Below are positions 1-8,408 of a DNA stretch of 47,925 nucleotides, in pieces. Positions within the stretch are counted from its first letter, which is position 1. Each line of letters begins with the position of its first letter. The stretch is from Elusimicrobiota bacterium (GTDB taxonomy: Bacteria > CAYTYR01 > UBA6262), in the NCBI GenBank assembly GCA_003153935.1, contig PMCA01000030.1, positions 1 to 47,925 on the forward strand. Reading direction: 5' to 3'. The position numbers and the translations under genes are program-made. Below the pieces are notes generated by a model. The model worked only from the letters and a program-made list of their open reading frames with translations. It was not told the origin of the DNA and did not search any database.

Positions 1-304
1 CGGCGCCTGGGATAATGCCAAGAAAGTGGTGGAAGTTGACCTGAGGGAAAAAGGCACCCCTCTGCACGCGGCCTCAGTCGTCGGCGACACGGTCGGAGAT
101 CCTTTCAAGGATACTTCCTCAGTGGCCCTGAACCCGACCATTAAATTCACTACATTGTTCGGCTTGCTGGCGATCGAGATGGCCATTGAACTGAATCGTA
201 AATTGGATTATATACTGTTCGCGGTTTTCTTGGCCATAGCCATGTTCTTCGTAATGCGTTCCTTTAATTCTCTGCGCATAAGACTGGATGAGGAAAAGAA
301 ATAA
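1..304 (+). CDS. hppA: Membrane-bound proton/sodium-translocating pyrophosphatase, C-terminal fragment
   Basis: This is the 3' end of a gene that begins before the window; the reading frame is open from base 2. The visible residues are the conserved end of the membrane pyrophosphatase family: GAWDNAKK, then VVGDTVGDPFKDTS, where the Asp and Lys residues belong to the pyrophosphate/Mg site, then two hydrophobic segments and a basic tail. The enzyme couples hydrolysis of cytoplasmic pyrophosphate to H+ or Na+ export. The ion cannot be decided from this fragment. The GDPFKDTSSVALNP form resembles Bacteroidetes/Chlorobi-type enzymes (recalled, not searched). Its stop lies 2 bases before the first hydrogenase-operon gene, so the two are probably co-transcribed. 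Confidence 0.93.
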   Translation, partial: GAWDNAKKVVEVDLREKGTPLHAASVVGDTVGDPFKDTSSVALNPTIKFTTLFGLLAIEMAIELNRKLDYILFAVFLAIAMFFVMRSFNSLRIRLDEEKK

Positions 305-306
305 TA

Positions 307-1749
307 ATGAGAACTGAAGCGACACTGCTAGGTATCGTATTCATACCCTTGCTGGGCTCGTTCCTGCTGCCTCTGATCGGCCGGCTTTCGGCCCGGTTCA
401 GGAATTATTGTGCCTTAGGCCTGGTGCTGGTCACATTTTTATTGTCGGCCTCGCTAATCGGCAAGGTGCTCTCCGGACAGGCTATTACCGTCAGCCAACA
501 ATTGGTATTCGGTTTCAGCACGGTCTTTACCGCTGACGGACTGGCGGTATTCATGGCCAGCGTAGCGTCCTTTATCAGTTTGCTGATAGTTATCTATTCG
601 TTCGGCTATATCGACCACTATGACCACCAAAGCGAGTATTACTTCATGGTGGTCTTTTTCTTAGGCGCCATGATGGGCCTGGTGATGGCCAGCAACCTGA
701 TCTTCCTGTATATTTTCTGGGAATTGACCGCGATCGCCAGCTGGCGGTTGATCGGTTTCTTCCGTGAAAAGAACCAGGTAATGCGGGCCGATAAAGCTTT
801 CCTGGTGACTTTTTTCGGCGCGGTGGTGATGCTGCTCGGCTTTATAGTGGTTTACCAGCAGACCGGTTCGTTTGACTATGCGACCATTAAAGCCAGTCTG
901 AATGGCGGCACGCTATCCAACCTGGCGGTCGGCCTGATATTATTCGGTATTTTAAGTAAGTCGGCTACCTTGCCGTTCCATACCTGGCTACCGGATGCCG
1001 GCGTCGCGCCTTCCCCGGTCACGGCTTTGCTGCACGCCGCTATACTGGTCAAGATCGGCGTTTATGTTTTTGCCCGGTTGTTCGTGGCCACATTCCCGAT
1101 CGAACAGATCTGGCACACGGTAGTACCGATCATCGCGGGTGTCAGCGCCATCGTGGCGGCCGGAGCGGCATTGGTCGAAACAGATATCAAGAGAATAATC
1201 GCTTATTCCACTATCAGCCAGATCGGATTTATTTTCTTCGGCCTGGCGACCGGTAACATGGTGGGAGTGGCGGGGGGACTACTATATATATTGGCGCATG
1301 GCCTGTCCAAAGCCGGCTTGTTCCTGTGCGCCGGCATCGTGGAACAGAATACTCATGTCAAAGATATTAACCGTTTGGGCGGACTGATGAAAACCATGCC
1401 GTTCACGGCGATTGCGTTCCTGGCCTGTTCATTTTCCGTGATGGGTATACCGCCTTTCAGCGGATTTTTCGCCAAGTATATGGTTTTCGCCGGCGGTATC
1501 AACAACGGCCAGATCGGCACCACGATCTTCTTCATGGCCGGCGCTTTCATGACCATTCTTTATTTATTGCGCGTGTTCTATAAGGTCTTCATGGGCGAAA
1601 CGGGAGAATCACAGGCTCCGGAAGGATCGGCGAGCATGGTTTATACCGTTGTTATCTTTGCCGTATTGTCCCTGCTAAGCGGCATTCTAATAAGTTATCC
1701 CGCCCAGTTCGTGCAGGCGGCTTTGTTAAATTTACCGGGAGTTAAATAA
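307..1749 (+). CDS. Antiporter-like proton-channel subunit 1 of the membrane hydrogenase (NuoL/M/N, MrpD family)
   Basis: A 480-residue polytopic membrane protein of the proton-conducting transporter family, which forms the ion-pumping arm of complex I, Mrp antiporters and group-4 hydrogenases. The key channel residues are present: Glu139 in FWELTAIASW (TM5), Lys218 in LSKSATLPFHTWLPDA (TM7), Lys249 (TM8), His331 and Lys390 in FFAKYM (TM12). Length and motifs match NuoM/MrpD rather than the longer NuoL. It starts 2 bases after hppA and shares one base with the next gene (TAATG), so translation is probably coupled. The exact one-to-one match with NuoL, M or N cannot be settled by eye. Confidence 0.92.
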   Translation: MRTEATLLGIVFIPLLGSFLLPLIGRLSARFRNYCALGLVLVTFLLSASLIGKVLSGQAITVSQQLVFGFSTVFTADGLAVFMASVASFISLLIVIYSFGYIDHYDHQSEYYFMVVFFLGAMMGLVMASNLIFLYIFWELTAIASWRLIGFFREKNQVMRADKAFLVTFFGAVVMLLGFIVVYQQTGSFDYATIKASLNGGTLSNLAVGLILFGILSKSATLPFHTWLPDAGVAPSPVTALLHAAILVKIGVYVFARLFVATFPIEQIWHTVVPIIAGVSAIVAAGAALVETDIKRIIAYSTISQIGFIFFGLATGNMVGVAGGLLYILAHGLSKAGLFLCAGIVEQNTHVKDINRLGGLMKTMPFTAIAFLACSFSVMGIPPFSGFFAKYMVFAGGINNGQIGTTIFFMAGAFMTILYLLRVFYKVFMGETGESQAPEGSASMVYTVVIFAVLSLLSGILISYPAQFVQAALLNLPGVK

Positions 1750-3593
1750 TGGATTCAATTTTACTTTGGCCCATACTGGTACCCTTGCTTGGCGGTTTGC
1801 TGGTGCTGGCTGTTCCCAGGAGCGTGCGCTTCTGGAAAGAATCTATAACCCTGCTGGCCACCGGAGTGAACCTGTGGCTGGTATGCAGTTTATTTGATAA
1901 GAACCTGTATTATTTCTGGAGCTGGCTTGGTTTTGGCAATATCGAGTTCTCCCTGAGACTCTACCATTTCAGTTCCTTTATTGTCATCGCTGCCGGCGCT
2001 TTTGCTTTCCTCATTGGTCTTTATTCACTGTCCTTCATGAAGTATCGCAATTACCTGCGTCAATTCTACGCGTACCTGCTCTGGTCGCTGGCCCTGGCTA
2101 ACGGCGCGGTGCTGGCGGATAACCTGATAGTATTGCTGTTCTTCCTGGAAGCGTTGCTGATAACATCTTTCGGCTTCATCGCCATCGGTTCTAAAGATTC
2201 CATGAAGACCGCTATCAAAGCTTTTATCATCATGGGCATAACCGATATCTGCCTGATGACCGGCGCTATTATCGCCGGTTATCTGAGCGGCACACTGACC
2301 ATGTCCAATATACATTTGACAGTAAGCGGTTTAGGTGGATTAGCTTTCATATTAATGATGATCGGGGCGATAGCCAAGGGTGGCTCCATGCCGTTCCATA
2401 GCTGGATACCGGATGCGGCCATAGACGCGCCGTTGCCGTTCATGGCTTACATTCCAGCCGCTTTGGAAAAGTTGCTGGGCATATATTTACTGGCCCGGAT
2501 TTGTTTGGATCTGTTCCAACTGCAGGCCGGTTCCTGGGCCAGCATAACACTAATGACCATCGGTGCCATTACTATATTACTGGCGGTAATGATGGCCCTT
2601 ATACAAAAAGATTATAAGCGGCTGTTGTCTTATCACGCGATCAGCCAGGTAGGGTATATGATCCTGGGCGTGGGCACAGCTTTGCCCGTGGGTATTATCG
2701 GCGGCCTGTTCCATATGATCAATCATGCCATGTATAAAAGCTGTCTCTTCCTGACCGGTGGCGCGGTGGAAAAACAAACCGGTACCACCGACCTGTCCAG
2801 GTTAGGCGGTATCGGGCGGAAGATGCCCATAACCTTCGGCGCTTTCATCATCGCGGCCATGGCCATCTCCGGCGTGCCGCCGTTGAACGGCTTCTTCTCC
2901 AAGGAACTGGTTTATGACGGCGCTCTGAAAAGCGGGGCGATCTTTTACCTGGCGGCAGTAGCGGGGTCATTCTTCACCGCGGCTTCATTCCTGAAACTGG
3001 GCCATGCCGCATTCCTGGGCAAGATCAGCGAAGAAAACAAGCAGGTGCGGGAAGCCAGCCCGGTGATGCTGATACCGATGATCGTGATCGCTGCGGGCTG
3101 TATTCTTTTTGGTGTCTATAATTCCTTGCCCCTGCAACATTTGATCCAACCGATACTCTCTGTGAAACAATTAGCCGGCGAACGTTTCGCGGGTTGGCCG
3201 GCCAGCTCTATGCTGGTGGTGGTAACTTGCGTTGTACTGATCGGGGCGCTGATCAATCATTACTATGGCGTAAAAAGCGAAGGCAGCGGGTTAAAAGCGG
3301 TTGACCACATCCATTATGCGCCCGGCTTAAAAGGTATCTACGACCGGGCGGAGAAAAGATATTTCGATCCTTACGATATCGGCTTAAAATTGGCTGGATA
3401 TTTATCGCAAATAACCTGGGGTATCGATAAGGCGGTTGACTGGATATATGAAACCGCGGCCGTTTCCGTTTCATTCTTCGCCGGCCGGAAAGCCCGGGAA
3501 TTGTATAAGGGTTATTACGCCAGTTCTTTAAGCTGGGCCCTGCTGGGGTTCCTGGTAATAGCTTTGTACTTGATGGTTACTCTGAATGGATAG
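1749..3593 (+). CDS. Antiporter-like subunit 2, long NuoL-type with C-terminal extension
   Basis: A 614-residue membrane protein of the same antiporter-like family. Visible channel residues are Glu134 (FFLEALL), Lys210 in AKGGSMPFHSWIPDA, Lys241 in AALEKLLGIY and the Lys of FFSKELV. Unlike its two paralogues it has about 130 extra C-terminal residues that end in a final hydrophobic helix, as in NuoL, whose extension forms the lateral helix bracing the membrane arm. The stretch containing DRAEKRYFDPYDIG is typical of NuoL-like hydrogenase subunits. The ATG overlaps the previous stop by one base. A GGAG Shine-Dalgarno for the following GTG gene lies just after its stop. Confidence 0.92.
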   Translation: MDSILLWPILVPLLGGLLVLAVPRSVRFWKESITLLATGVNLWLVCSLFDKNLYYFWSWLGFGNIEFSLRLYHFSSFIVIAAGAFAFLIGLYSLSFMKYRNYLRQFYAYLLWSLALANGAVLADNLIVLLFFLEALLITSFGFIAIGSKDSMKTAIKAFIIMGITDICLMTGAIIAGYLSGTLTMSNIHLTVSGLGGLAFILMMIGAIAKGGSMPFHSWIPDAAIDAPLPFMAYIPAALEKLLGIYLLARICLDLFQLQAGSWASITLMTIGAITILLAVMMALIQKDYKRLLSYHAISQVGYMILGVGTALPVGIIGGLFHMINHAMYKSCLFLTGGAVEKQTGTTDLSRLGGIGRKMPITFGAFIIAAMAISGVPPLNGFFSKELVYDGALKSGAIFYLAAVAGSFFTAASFLKLGHAAFLGKISEENKQVREASPVMLIPMIVIAAGCILFGVYNSLPLQHLIQPILSVKQLAGERFAGWPASSMLVVVTCVVLIGALINHYYGVKSEGSGLKAVDHIHYAPGLKGIYDRAEKRYFDPYDIGLKLAGYLSQITWGIDKAVDWIYETAAVSVSFFAGRKARELYKGYYASSLSWALLGFLVIALYLMVTLNG

Positions 3594-3602
3594 GAGCAGT
3601 TA

Positions 3603-5045
3603 GTGTTCTCTTTACTTATTTTTGTGCCTTTATTTATAGTGATGCTGATAAACATGCCGTTTGGCGGTATCAGAAAATCCGCCTATATTTTGGCCTTTTT
3701 GCTGGCTCTGGCGCAGATAGTCTTTACGCTGCTGGCCTTTTTTACGCCTTTAAGCCCGTTGAGCTCGGGACGTCAGGATATACTGGGTAATTTCTTTAAT
3801 TTCAGGATCGGGGTTGATAACCTGACCCTGGTGTTGCTGTTCTGCATCGGGTTGACTCTCCTTGTTACGTTATTGACTGGGCGGGAAGTTGTCGTGGACC
3901 AGCGCCAACGCTTTAATTTCGTCAACCTGCTGGTGATAGCCATGGCCGGCTTGAACGGCATCGTGCTGGCGCAGGATATTTTTACCATGTACGTGTTCCT
4001 GGAGATAGCAGCGGTTGCGTCCTATATCCTGATCAGTTTCCAAAAGGGTATACTGGCGCTGGAAGCCGCTTTTAAATATTTGATACTTTCAGCCGCCGCT
4101 TCCGTATTGATGCTTTCGGCGATCGCTTTGCTGGTGCTGGTATCCGGTGATACTTCTTTTGCCATTATCAGCCAGGCTCTGCGCGACGGTTCGGGCGGAT
4201 TTCCGGTCAAGCTGGCACTGGGATTGTTCGTTTGCGGCTTTGCCATCAAGGGCGGTATTATACCTTTCCATGGCTGGCTGCCGGACGCATATACAGAAGC
4301 GCCGGCACCGGTTTCGATATTCCTGGCTGGCATCGTCACTAAAACGTTAGGTTTGTATACGTTGATCAGGGTAGTCACCGTTCTGTTCGGCCAGGCCGCT
4401 TATATATCGCAGATCCTGCTGGTGATGGGTATATTGTCAGTGGTGTTCGGGGCCTGGATGGCCCTGACACAGAACGATTTCAAAAGGATGCTAGCTTACT
4501 CCAGTATCAGCCAGGTAGGGTATATAATACTCGGTTTGGCGTGCGGCCCGGGATGGGGTTTGGCCGGAGCGATACTGCACATTCTCAATCATACGGTCTT
4601 TAAATCTCTTTTATTCGTGAACTCGGCCGCCGTAGAAACTAAAACCGGGACCAGGAACATGGACCAGCTCGCTGGCCTGTCGGACCGCATGCCGGTTACC
4701 AGCTTTACATCCATCATTGCCAGTCTTTCCGCCGCGGGTGTGCCGCCTTTAGCCGGATTCTGGAGTAAATTGTTGATCATTATCGGTTTGTGGCAGGCAG
4801 GGTTTAAATTGGTGGCGGTGATAGCCGTCTTGGCCAGTATAATTACCCTGGGCTACTTGCTGTCGATCCAACGCCGCGTTTTCTGGGGAAAATTAGGCTC
4901 CGAATTACTAAATGTAAAAGAAGCCAAAGGCGGGATAATGATCTCCGCGGTTTTGCTGGCGGCCATTGCGATAGGCGTGGGGCTGGCATTCCCGTTCATA
5001 CCGGCAGCCATGCTGAATTCCCTTTCCAGTCTTTTAGGAGGATGA
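3603..5045 (+). CDS. Antiporter-like subunit 3 (NuoN/MrpD-type)
   Basis: The third paralogue, 480 residues and polytopic. Glu134 (VFLEIAAVASY), Lys216 in IKGGIIPFHGWLPDA and Lys247 (VTKTLGLY) match the conserved TM5, TM7 and TM8 charges, and a Lys in FWSKLL matches TM12. The gene starts with GTG, preceded by GGAGCA 9 bases after the previous stop. Three consecutive antiporter modules imply a pump with several ion channels, as in complex I or Hyf, rather than the single module of small Ech hydrogenases. The next gene follows after a single base. Confidence 0.92.
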   Translation: MFSLLIFVPLFIVMLINMPFGGIRKSAYILAFLLALAQIVFTLLAFFTPLSPLSSGRQDILGNFFNFRIGVDNLTLVLLFCIGLTLLVTLLTGREVVVDQRQRFNFVNLLVIAMAGLNGIVLAQDIFTMYVFLEIAAVASYILISFQKGILALEAAFKYLILSAAASVLMLSAIALLVLVSGDTSFAIISQALRDGSGGFPVKLALGLFVCGFAIKGGIIPFHGWLPDAYTEAPAPVSIFLAGIVTKTLGLYTLIRVVTVLFGQAAYISQILLVMGILSVVFGAWMALTQNDFKRMLAYSSISQVGYIILGLACGPGWGLAGAILHILNHTVFKSLLFVNSAAVETKTGTRNMDQLAGLSDRMPVTSFTSIIASLSAAGVPPLAGFWSKLLIIIGLWQAGFKLVAVIAVLASIITLGYLLSIQRRVFWGKLGSELLNVKEAKGGIMISAVLLAAIAIGVGLAFPFIPAAMLNSLSSLLGG

Positions 5046-5046
5046 A

Positions 5047-5544
5047 GTGTTAGGCCATTTAAATCTGCTCTTATTAATAATTTTACTGGTTTCGGCTCTC
5101 TGGACGGTTTTAACCAGAAGCCTGATCCGCTCGGCTATCGGCCTGGCTCTGACCAGCGCGGTCCTGGCGGTGATCATTTTCCGTTTAGGTTCTCCACTGG
5201 CGGCGGTTTGCGAATTGTCCGTATGCGCCGGGTTGATACCAGTTCTCTTCGTCAGTACCATCAGCCTGACCCATCCCCGCACTCAGGCCGAGAAACTGGA
5301 GCACCGGCGCGGGCGCTTGAAAAGATTTATATTCCTGCCCTTTGTGGCGCTGGGCCTCGGTTTATTCCTGAGCTTGATGAAACTGCCGCTCAATATACCG
5401 TCACCTTTGGCGCAAAGAGTATATGACGTCAGGGAAGTGATCTGGAATATGCGTTCCCTGGACCTGATAGGCCAAGTTATCATATTCCTGGCGGGAGTGT
5501 TCGGCGTGGTTATATTGCTTAAGGAGATAAAGAGCCATGAATAG
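5047..5544 (+). CDS. NuoJ / MbhD-MrpB-like membrane subunit
   Basis: A 165-residue protein with about five hydrophobic segments and a basic loop around residues 80-92. The segment AVCELSVCAGLIPVLFV, with Glu56, resembles the DUF4040/NuoJ motif where a buried Glu followed by Gly sits in a helix of the proton path. It starts with GTG, using the AGGAGG inside the end of the previous gene as ribosome binding site. It overlaps the NuoK-like gene by 8 bases. The family assignment rests on this motif, size, helix pattern and its place directly before a NuoK-like subunit; NuoJ and MbhD/MrpB are distant relatives and I cannot separate them by eye. Confidence 0.78.
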   Translation: MLGHLNLLLLIILLVSALWTVLTRSLIRSAIGLALTSAVLAVIIFRLGSPLAAVCELSVCAGLIPVLFVSTISLTHPRTQAEKLEHRRGRLKRFIFLPFVALGLGLFLSLMKLPLNIPSPLAQRVYDVREVIWNMRSLDLIGQVIIFLAGVFGVVILLKEIKSHE

Positions 5545-5875
5545 CGCCTTGTTACCAATGTTCTGGCCGTTCTGTATATTTGTGCTGATGATACTGGTCA
5601 TTGGTTTTTACTGCATACTGGTCACTTATAACCTGATCCGGGCCTTGATCGGGGTGGAACTGCTGATGAAGGCGGCTACCTTACTATTGATCCTGGTCGG
5701 TTATATTACCGGACAGACCGCCCTGGCCCAGTCCCTGGTGATCACGCTGATAGTGGTGGAAGTGGTGGTGATGGTCGTCGCCGCCGGCATCATCCTGCGT
5801 ATCTACAGCCATACTGATTCAGTGGATGTACGAGACCTGTTAAAATTAAAGGATAAGGATAAAACCAATGCCTAG
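5537..5875 (+). CDS. NuoK/MrpC/HyfE-like membrane subunit
   Basis: A 112-residue protein with three transmembrane helices, the size of NuoK. The two hallmark buried glutamates are present with NuoK-like spacing: Glu41 in LIGVELLMKA (TM2) and Glu75 in VVEVVVMVVAAG (TM3), close to Glu36 and Glu72 of E. coli NuoK. In that family these carry protons between the antiporter modules and the NuoH heel. It has a short charged C-terminal tail (KLKDKDK). It overlaps both neighbours by 8 bases, so it is surely part of the operon. Confidence 0.9.
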   Translation: MNSALLPMFWPFCIFVLMILVIGFYCILVTYNLIRALIGVELLMKAATLLLILVGYITGQTALAQSLVITLIVVEVVVMVVAAGIILRIYSHTDSVDVRDLLKLKDKDKTNA

Positions 5876-6203
5876 CTTGTTATTGTCACCGCCGGCGGCC
5901 TTCATTATTCTGTTGCTGGTCATCCTGGTGGTGGCGAGTTTACTGTCCAAACTGGCTTTTAAACCGGCCAAACATTCGGAAGCCGAGACCAAGCCCTATG
6001 CCTGCGGCGAAGACGATTACGACGCCCGGGTACAGCCGGATTACAGCAGTTTCTTCCCGTTCGCGTTTTTCTTCACCCTGGCGCACGTGGCCACACTGAT
6101 CCTGGCCATTATACCGGCGGTCAGCCTGACGACCCTGATCCTGGCTGGCATCTATATCGAGGGCGCGGTGGTAGCGTTATTTATTCTATACAGGAAGTGG
6201 TAA
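5868..6203 (+). CDS. NuoA-like membrane subunit
   Basis: A 111-residue protein with three hydrophobic helices (about 10-32, 60-82 and 85-106). Between helices 1 and 2 lies KPYACGED, which matches the conserved YECG loop of NuoA (complex I subunit 3), the loop that touches the quinone-site region at the junction of the two arms. Small energy-converting hydrogenases of the Ech type have no NuoA-like subunit, so its presence puts this complex nearer to complex I in composition. It starts inside the NuoK-like gene (8-base overlap) and ends 4 bases before the small subunit. Confidence 0.8.
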   Translation: MPSLLLSPPAAFIILLLVILVVASLLSKLAFKPAKHSEAETKPYACGEDDYDARVQPDYSSFFPFAFFFTLAHVATLILAIIPAVSLTTLILAGIYIEGAVVALFILYRKW

Positions 6204-6207
6204 TATA

Positions 6208-6645
6208 ATGGATATGGTAAAAAAGATCGTAACCTGGGCGCGTATTAAATCCCCCTGGATACTGCATTTCAATACCGGCGCCTGCAACGCCTGCGATATC
6301 GAATTGATCGCGGCGCTGACGCCGCGTTATGACGTGGAGAGGTTCGGTATACAACTGAAGAGCACGCCTCGTCACGCGGATGTCCTGGTGTGTTCCGGTC
6401 CCGTGACCCGGCAGATCGAGGACCGGCTGGTCCGCATCTACGAACAGATGGCTCAGCCAAAATTCGTGGTGGCGGTGGGCACCTGCGCCTGCAGCGGCGG
6501 AGTGTTCAAAGGTTGTTATAATATCAAGTCTGGCATAGATCAGGTCATACCCGTGGCTGCGTATATTCCCGGCTGCCCGGCCAGCCCCAAGGCGATCATC
6601 GACGGGGTAGTAAAGCTGCTGGCGACCCTGGACGAAAAGAAATAG
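6208..6645 (+). CDS. [NiFe] hydrogenase small subunit, NuoB-like (group 4)
   Basis: A 145-residue soluble protein of the NuoB/hydrogenase small-subunit family that holds the proximal [4Fe-4S] cluster. The ligands are Cys26 and Cys29 in TGACNACD, Cys93 in GTCACSGG and Cys123 in IPGCPASP. The CxxC spacing of the first pair is the form of energy-converting hydrogenases, while complex I NuoB has two adjacent cysteines. There is no Tat signal or C-terminal anchor, so it faces the cytoplasm and docks through the NuoH/NuoI-like subunits. It follows the NuoA-like gene by 4 bases and precedes the NuoC-like gene by 9. Confidence 0.95.
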   Translation: MDMVKKIVTWARIKSPWILHFNTGACNACDIELIAALTPRYDVERFGIQLKSTPRHADVLVCSGPVTRQIEDRLVRIYEQMAQPKFVVAVGTCACSGGVFKGCYNIKSGIDQVIPVAAYIPGCPASPKAIIDGVVKLLATLDEKK

Positions 6646-6654
6646 GAGAAGATC

Positions 6655-7119
6655 ATGAGCGTGGAAGAAAAAATTAAACAGGAATTGTTAGCCAAATTCA
6701 CGAATATTGCTGCCGACCAGGTCAGGATACAACGCGCGCGGCGCATCTTCGCCGACGTTCCGCTGGATGATTTTTTCAGCGTGCTGGATTACCTGATTAA
6801 GCAGCAGAAGTTCACCCAACTGTCCGCTATCACCGGTATGGATGAAATGGACAAGATAACGCTGGTGTATCACCTGGCTCATGAAACGGGAATAGTTTTT
6901 AATTTAAAGGTCGCCATCGCGCGGCTGAACCCGGTTATGAAAACCGTCATCGCTTATTACCCCAGCGCGGAAATATACGAACGTGAGATCATGGACCTGC
7001 TCGGGGTGCAATTTGAGGGTTTGCCGGAAGGCCGCCGTTATCCCTTGCCGGATGAATGGCCGGCGGGGCAGCACCCGTTATTAAAGGATTGGGATCCGTC
7101 AATACTGGACAAGAAATAG
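6655..7119 (+). CDS. NuoC-like 30-kDa subunit of the membrane hydrogenase
   Basis: A 154-residue soluble subunit. The C-terminal half has the signature of the complex I 30-kDa family: AEIYEREIMDLLGVQFEG, then RRYPLPDEWP and HPLLKDW. It is a separate gene, not fused to the large subunit as in HyfG or HycE. The Shine-Dalgarno is AGGAG 5 bases before the ATG. It is followed by the only sizeable gap (55 bases) in the operon, which contains a small hairpin and T-run before the large-subunit gene. Confidence 0.92.
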   Translation: MSVEEKIKQELLAKFTNIAADQVRIQRARRIFADVPLDDFFSVLDYLIKQQKFTQLSAITGMDEMDKITLVYHLAHETGIVFNLKVAIARLNPVMKTVIAYYPSAEIYEREIMDLLGVQFEGLPEGRRYPLPDEWPAGQHPLLKDWDPSILDKK

Positions 7120-7126
7120 ACAGTTA

Positions 7127-7157
7127 CGAGTTGACGAAGGAAACTCGCAAACTTTTT
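7127..7157 (+). promoter_or_regulatory. Hairpin plus T-run inside the hydrogenase operon
   Basis: The arms CGAGTT (7127-7132) and AACTCG (7142-7147) pair around a 9-base loop, and TTTTT follows at 7153-7157. It lies in the only real gap of the operon, directly before the Shine-Dalgarno TTAAGGAG of the large-subunit gene. The stem is short, so this could be a weak attenuator, an mRNA processing or stability element, or chance. Confidence 0.3.
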
Positions 7158-7174
7158 GTGTTAAGGAGTATATC

Positions 7175-8404
7175 ATGGCTGAAAAAAGGAAATTTACCAT
7201 ACCGATAGGACCTCAGCACCCGGCTTTAAAAGAGCCGGAGAGCTTTAGCGTCGCCCTGAAAGGCGAGAAGATACTGGGCGTGGAGATCAAGCTCGGTTAC
7301 AACCACCGGGGCCTGGAAAAAGCCTGCGAAAGCCGGACCTTTATCCAGGATATTTACTTGATCGAGCGCATTTGCGGTATCTGTTCCCATTCGCATTCCA
7401 CCTGTTTCATCCAGGCGGTGGAAGAGATCGCCGGCTTGCAGATACCGGCCCGGGCCAACTATATCCGCACCCTGGTAGGGGAACTTGAGCGCGTGCACAG
7501 CCACCTGTTGTGGCTGGGCGTAGCGGGACACGAGATCGGCTTTGACACCCTGCTCATGTATTCCTGGCGCGACCGGGAAGTGGTCATGGATGTTCTGGCG
7601 GAACTGACCGGGAACCGGGTCAACTACGGCATTAATACTATCGGCGGGGTACGGAGAGATATTTCCGAGGAACAGATCAAAGAGACCGCTAAAGCGATCG
7701 ACATCCTGGAAGAAAGAACCAAATATTACGTGGAAGTGGCCCAGCAGGAAACCACCATTATTAAAAGATTGTCCGGAGTGGGAGTGCTGAAACATGATGA
7801 CGCCTTGCGGTTAGGCGCGGTCGGACCGACGGCGCGCGCTTCCAACATCGCCAGGGACATCCGCAAGGACGATCCCTACGCGGCTTACGCCGAACTGGAC
7901 TTCAAAGTGATCACCGATAACCATGAAGATATATACGGACGCACAGTAGTGCGCCTGCTGGAACTGATGGAATCATATAAAATTATTCGCCAGGTGCTGG
8001 AGAAGTTGCCGGCCGGAGATATTTGCGTGAAAGCGCCGCGCAAGATACCGGCGGGAGAAGCTTTATCCCGCTATGAAGCTCCGCGCGGGGAAGATATGCA
8101 TTATGTTAAAGCTAACGGTACGGAGAAACCGGACCGGGTCAAAGTCCGCGCCCCAACTCTGGCCAACGTCCAATCGGTCAAGACCATGTTGCAGGACCGT
8201 AACCTGGCGGATATGCCGATCGTGATCGCCGCCATCGACCCATGTTTTTCCTGCACCGACCGGATGACTCAGGTCACCGACCTGGCTGACAACAGCCGTC
8301 AGGTCTGGGACTGGGAGAAACTGCGTTCGCACGGAATTGAATGGTACCGTCAGCGCGGCGTGGATTTCACCGCCTTGAATAATAAACTTAAGCAAAGGTT
8401 GTAA
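7175..8404 (+). CDS. [NiFe] hydrogenase large (catalytic) subunit, group 4, NuoD-like
   Basis: The 409-residue catalytic subunit of a membrane-bound energy-converting hydrogenase. Both nickel-iron ligand pairs are intact: Cys67 and Cys70 in ERICGICSHSHS, and Cys357 and Cys360 in DPCFSCTDR. Complex I NuoD and the hydrogenase-related Ehr complexes lack these cysteines, so this is a true hydrogenase. The group-4 form GELERVHSHLLWLG is also seen. After DPCFSCTDR there is a 46-residue tail starting at Met364, comparable to the tail removed from HycE by HycI; a HycI-like protease lies three genes downstream. The ATG has a strong TTAAGGAG ribosome site. The complex probably couples ferredoxin oxidation to H2 release and ion pumping, or the reverse. 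Confidence 0.96.
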   Translation: MAEKRKFTIPIGPQHPALKEPESFSVALKGEKILGVEIKLGYNHRGLEKACESRTFIQDIYLIERICGICSHSHSTCFIQAVEEIAGLQIPARANYIRTLVGELERVHSHLLWLGVAGHEIGFDTLLMYSWRDREVVMDVLAELTGNRVNYGINTIGGVRRDISEEQIKETAKAIDILEERTKYYVEVAQQETTIIKRLSGVGVLKHDDALRLGAVGPTARASNIARDIRKDDPYAAYAELDFKVITDNHEDIYGRTVVRLLELMESYKIIRQVLEKLPAGDICVKAPRKIPAGEALSRYEAPRGEDMHYVKANGTEKPDRVKVRAPTLANVQSVKTMLQDRNLADMPIVIAAIDPCFSCTDRMTQVTDLADNSRQVWDWEKLRSHGIEWYRQRGVDFTALNNKLKQRL

Positions 8405-8408
8405 ATTA

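Noticed and set aside
26-325. Reading the first frame as a complete 92-residue protein
   Set aside because: The frame is open to base 2 and continues the pyrophosphatase sequence upstream (GAWDNAKK), so it is a gene end.
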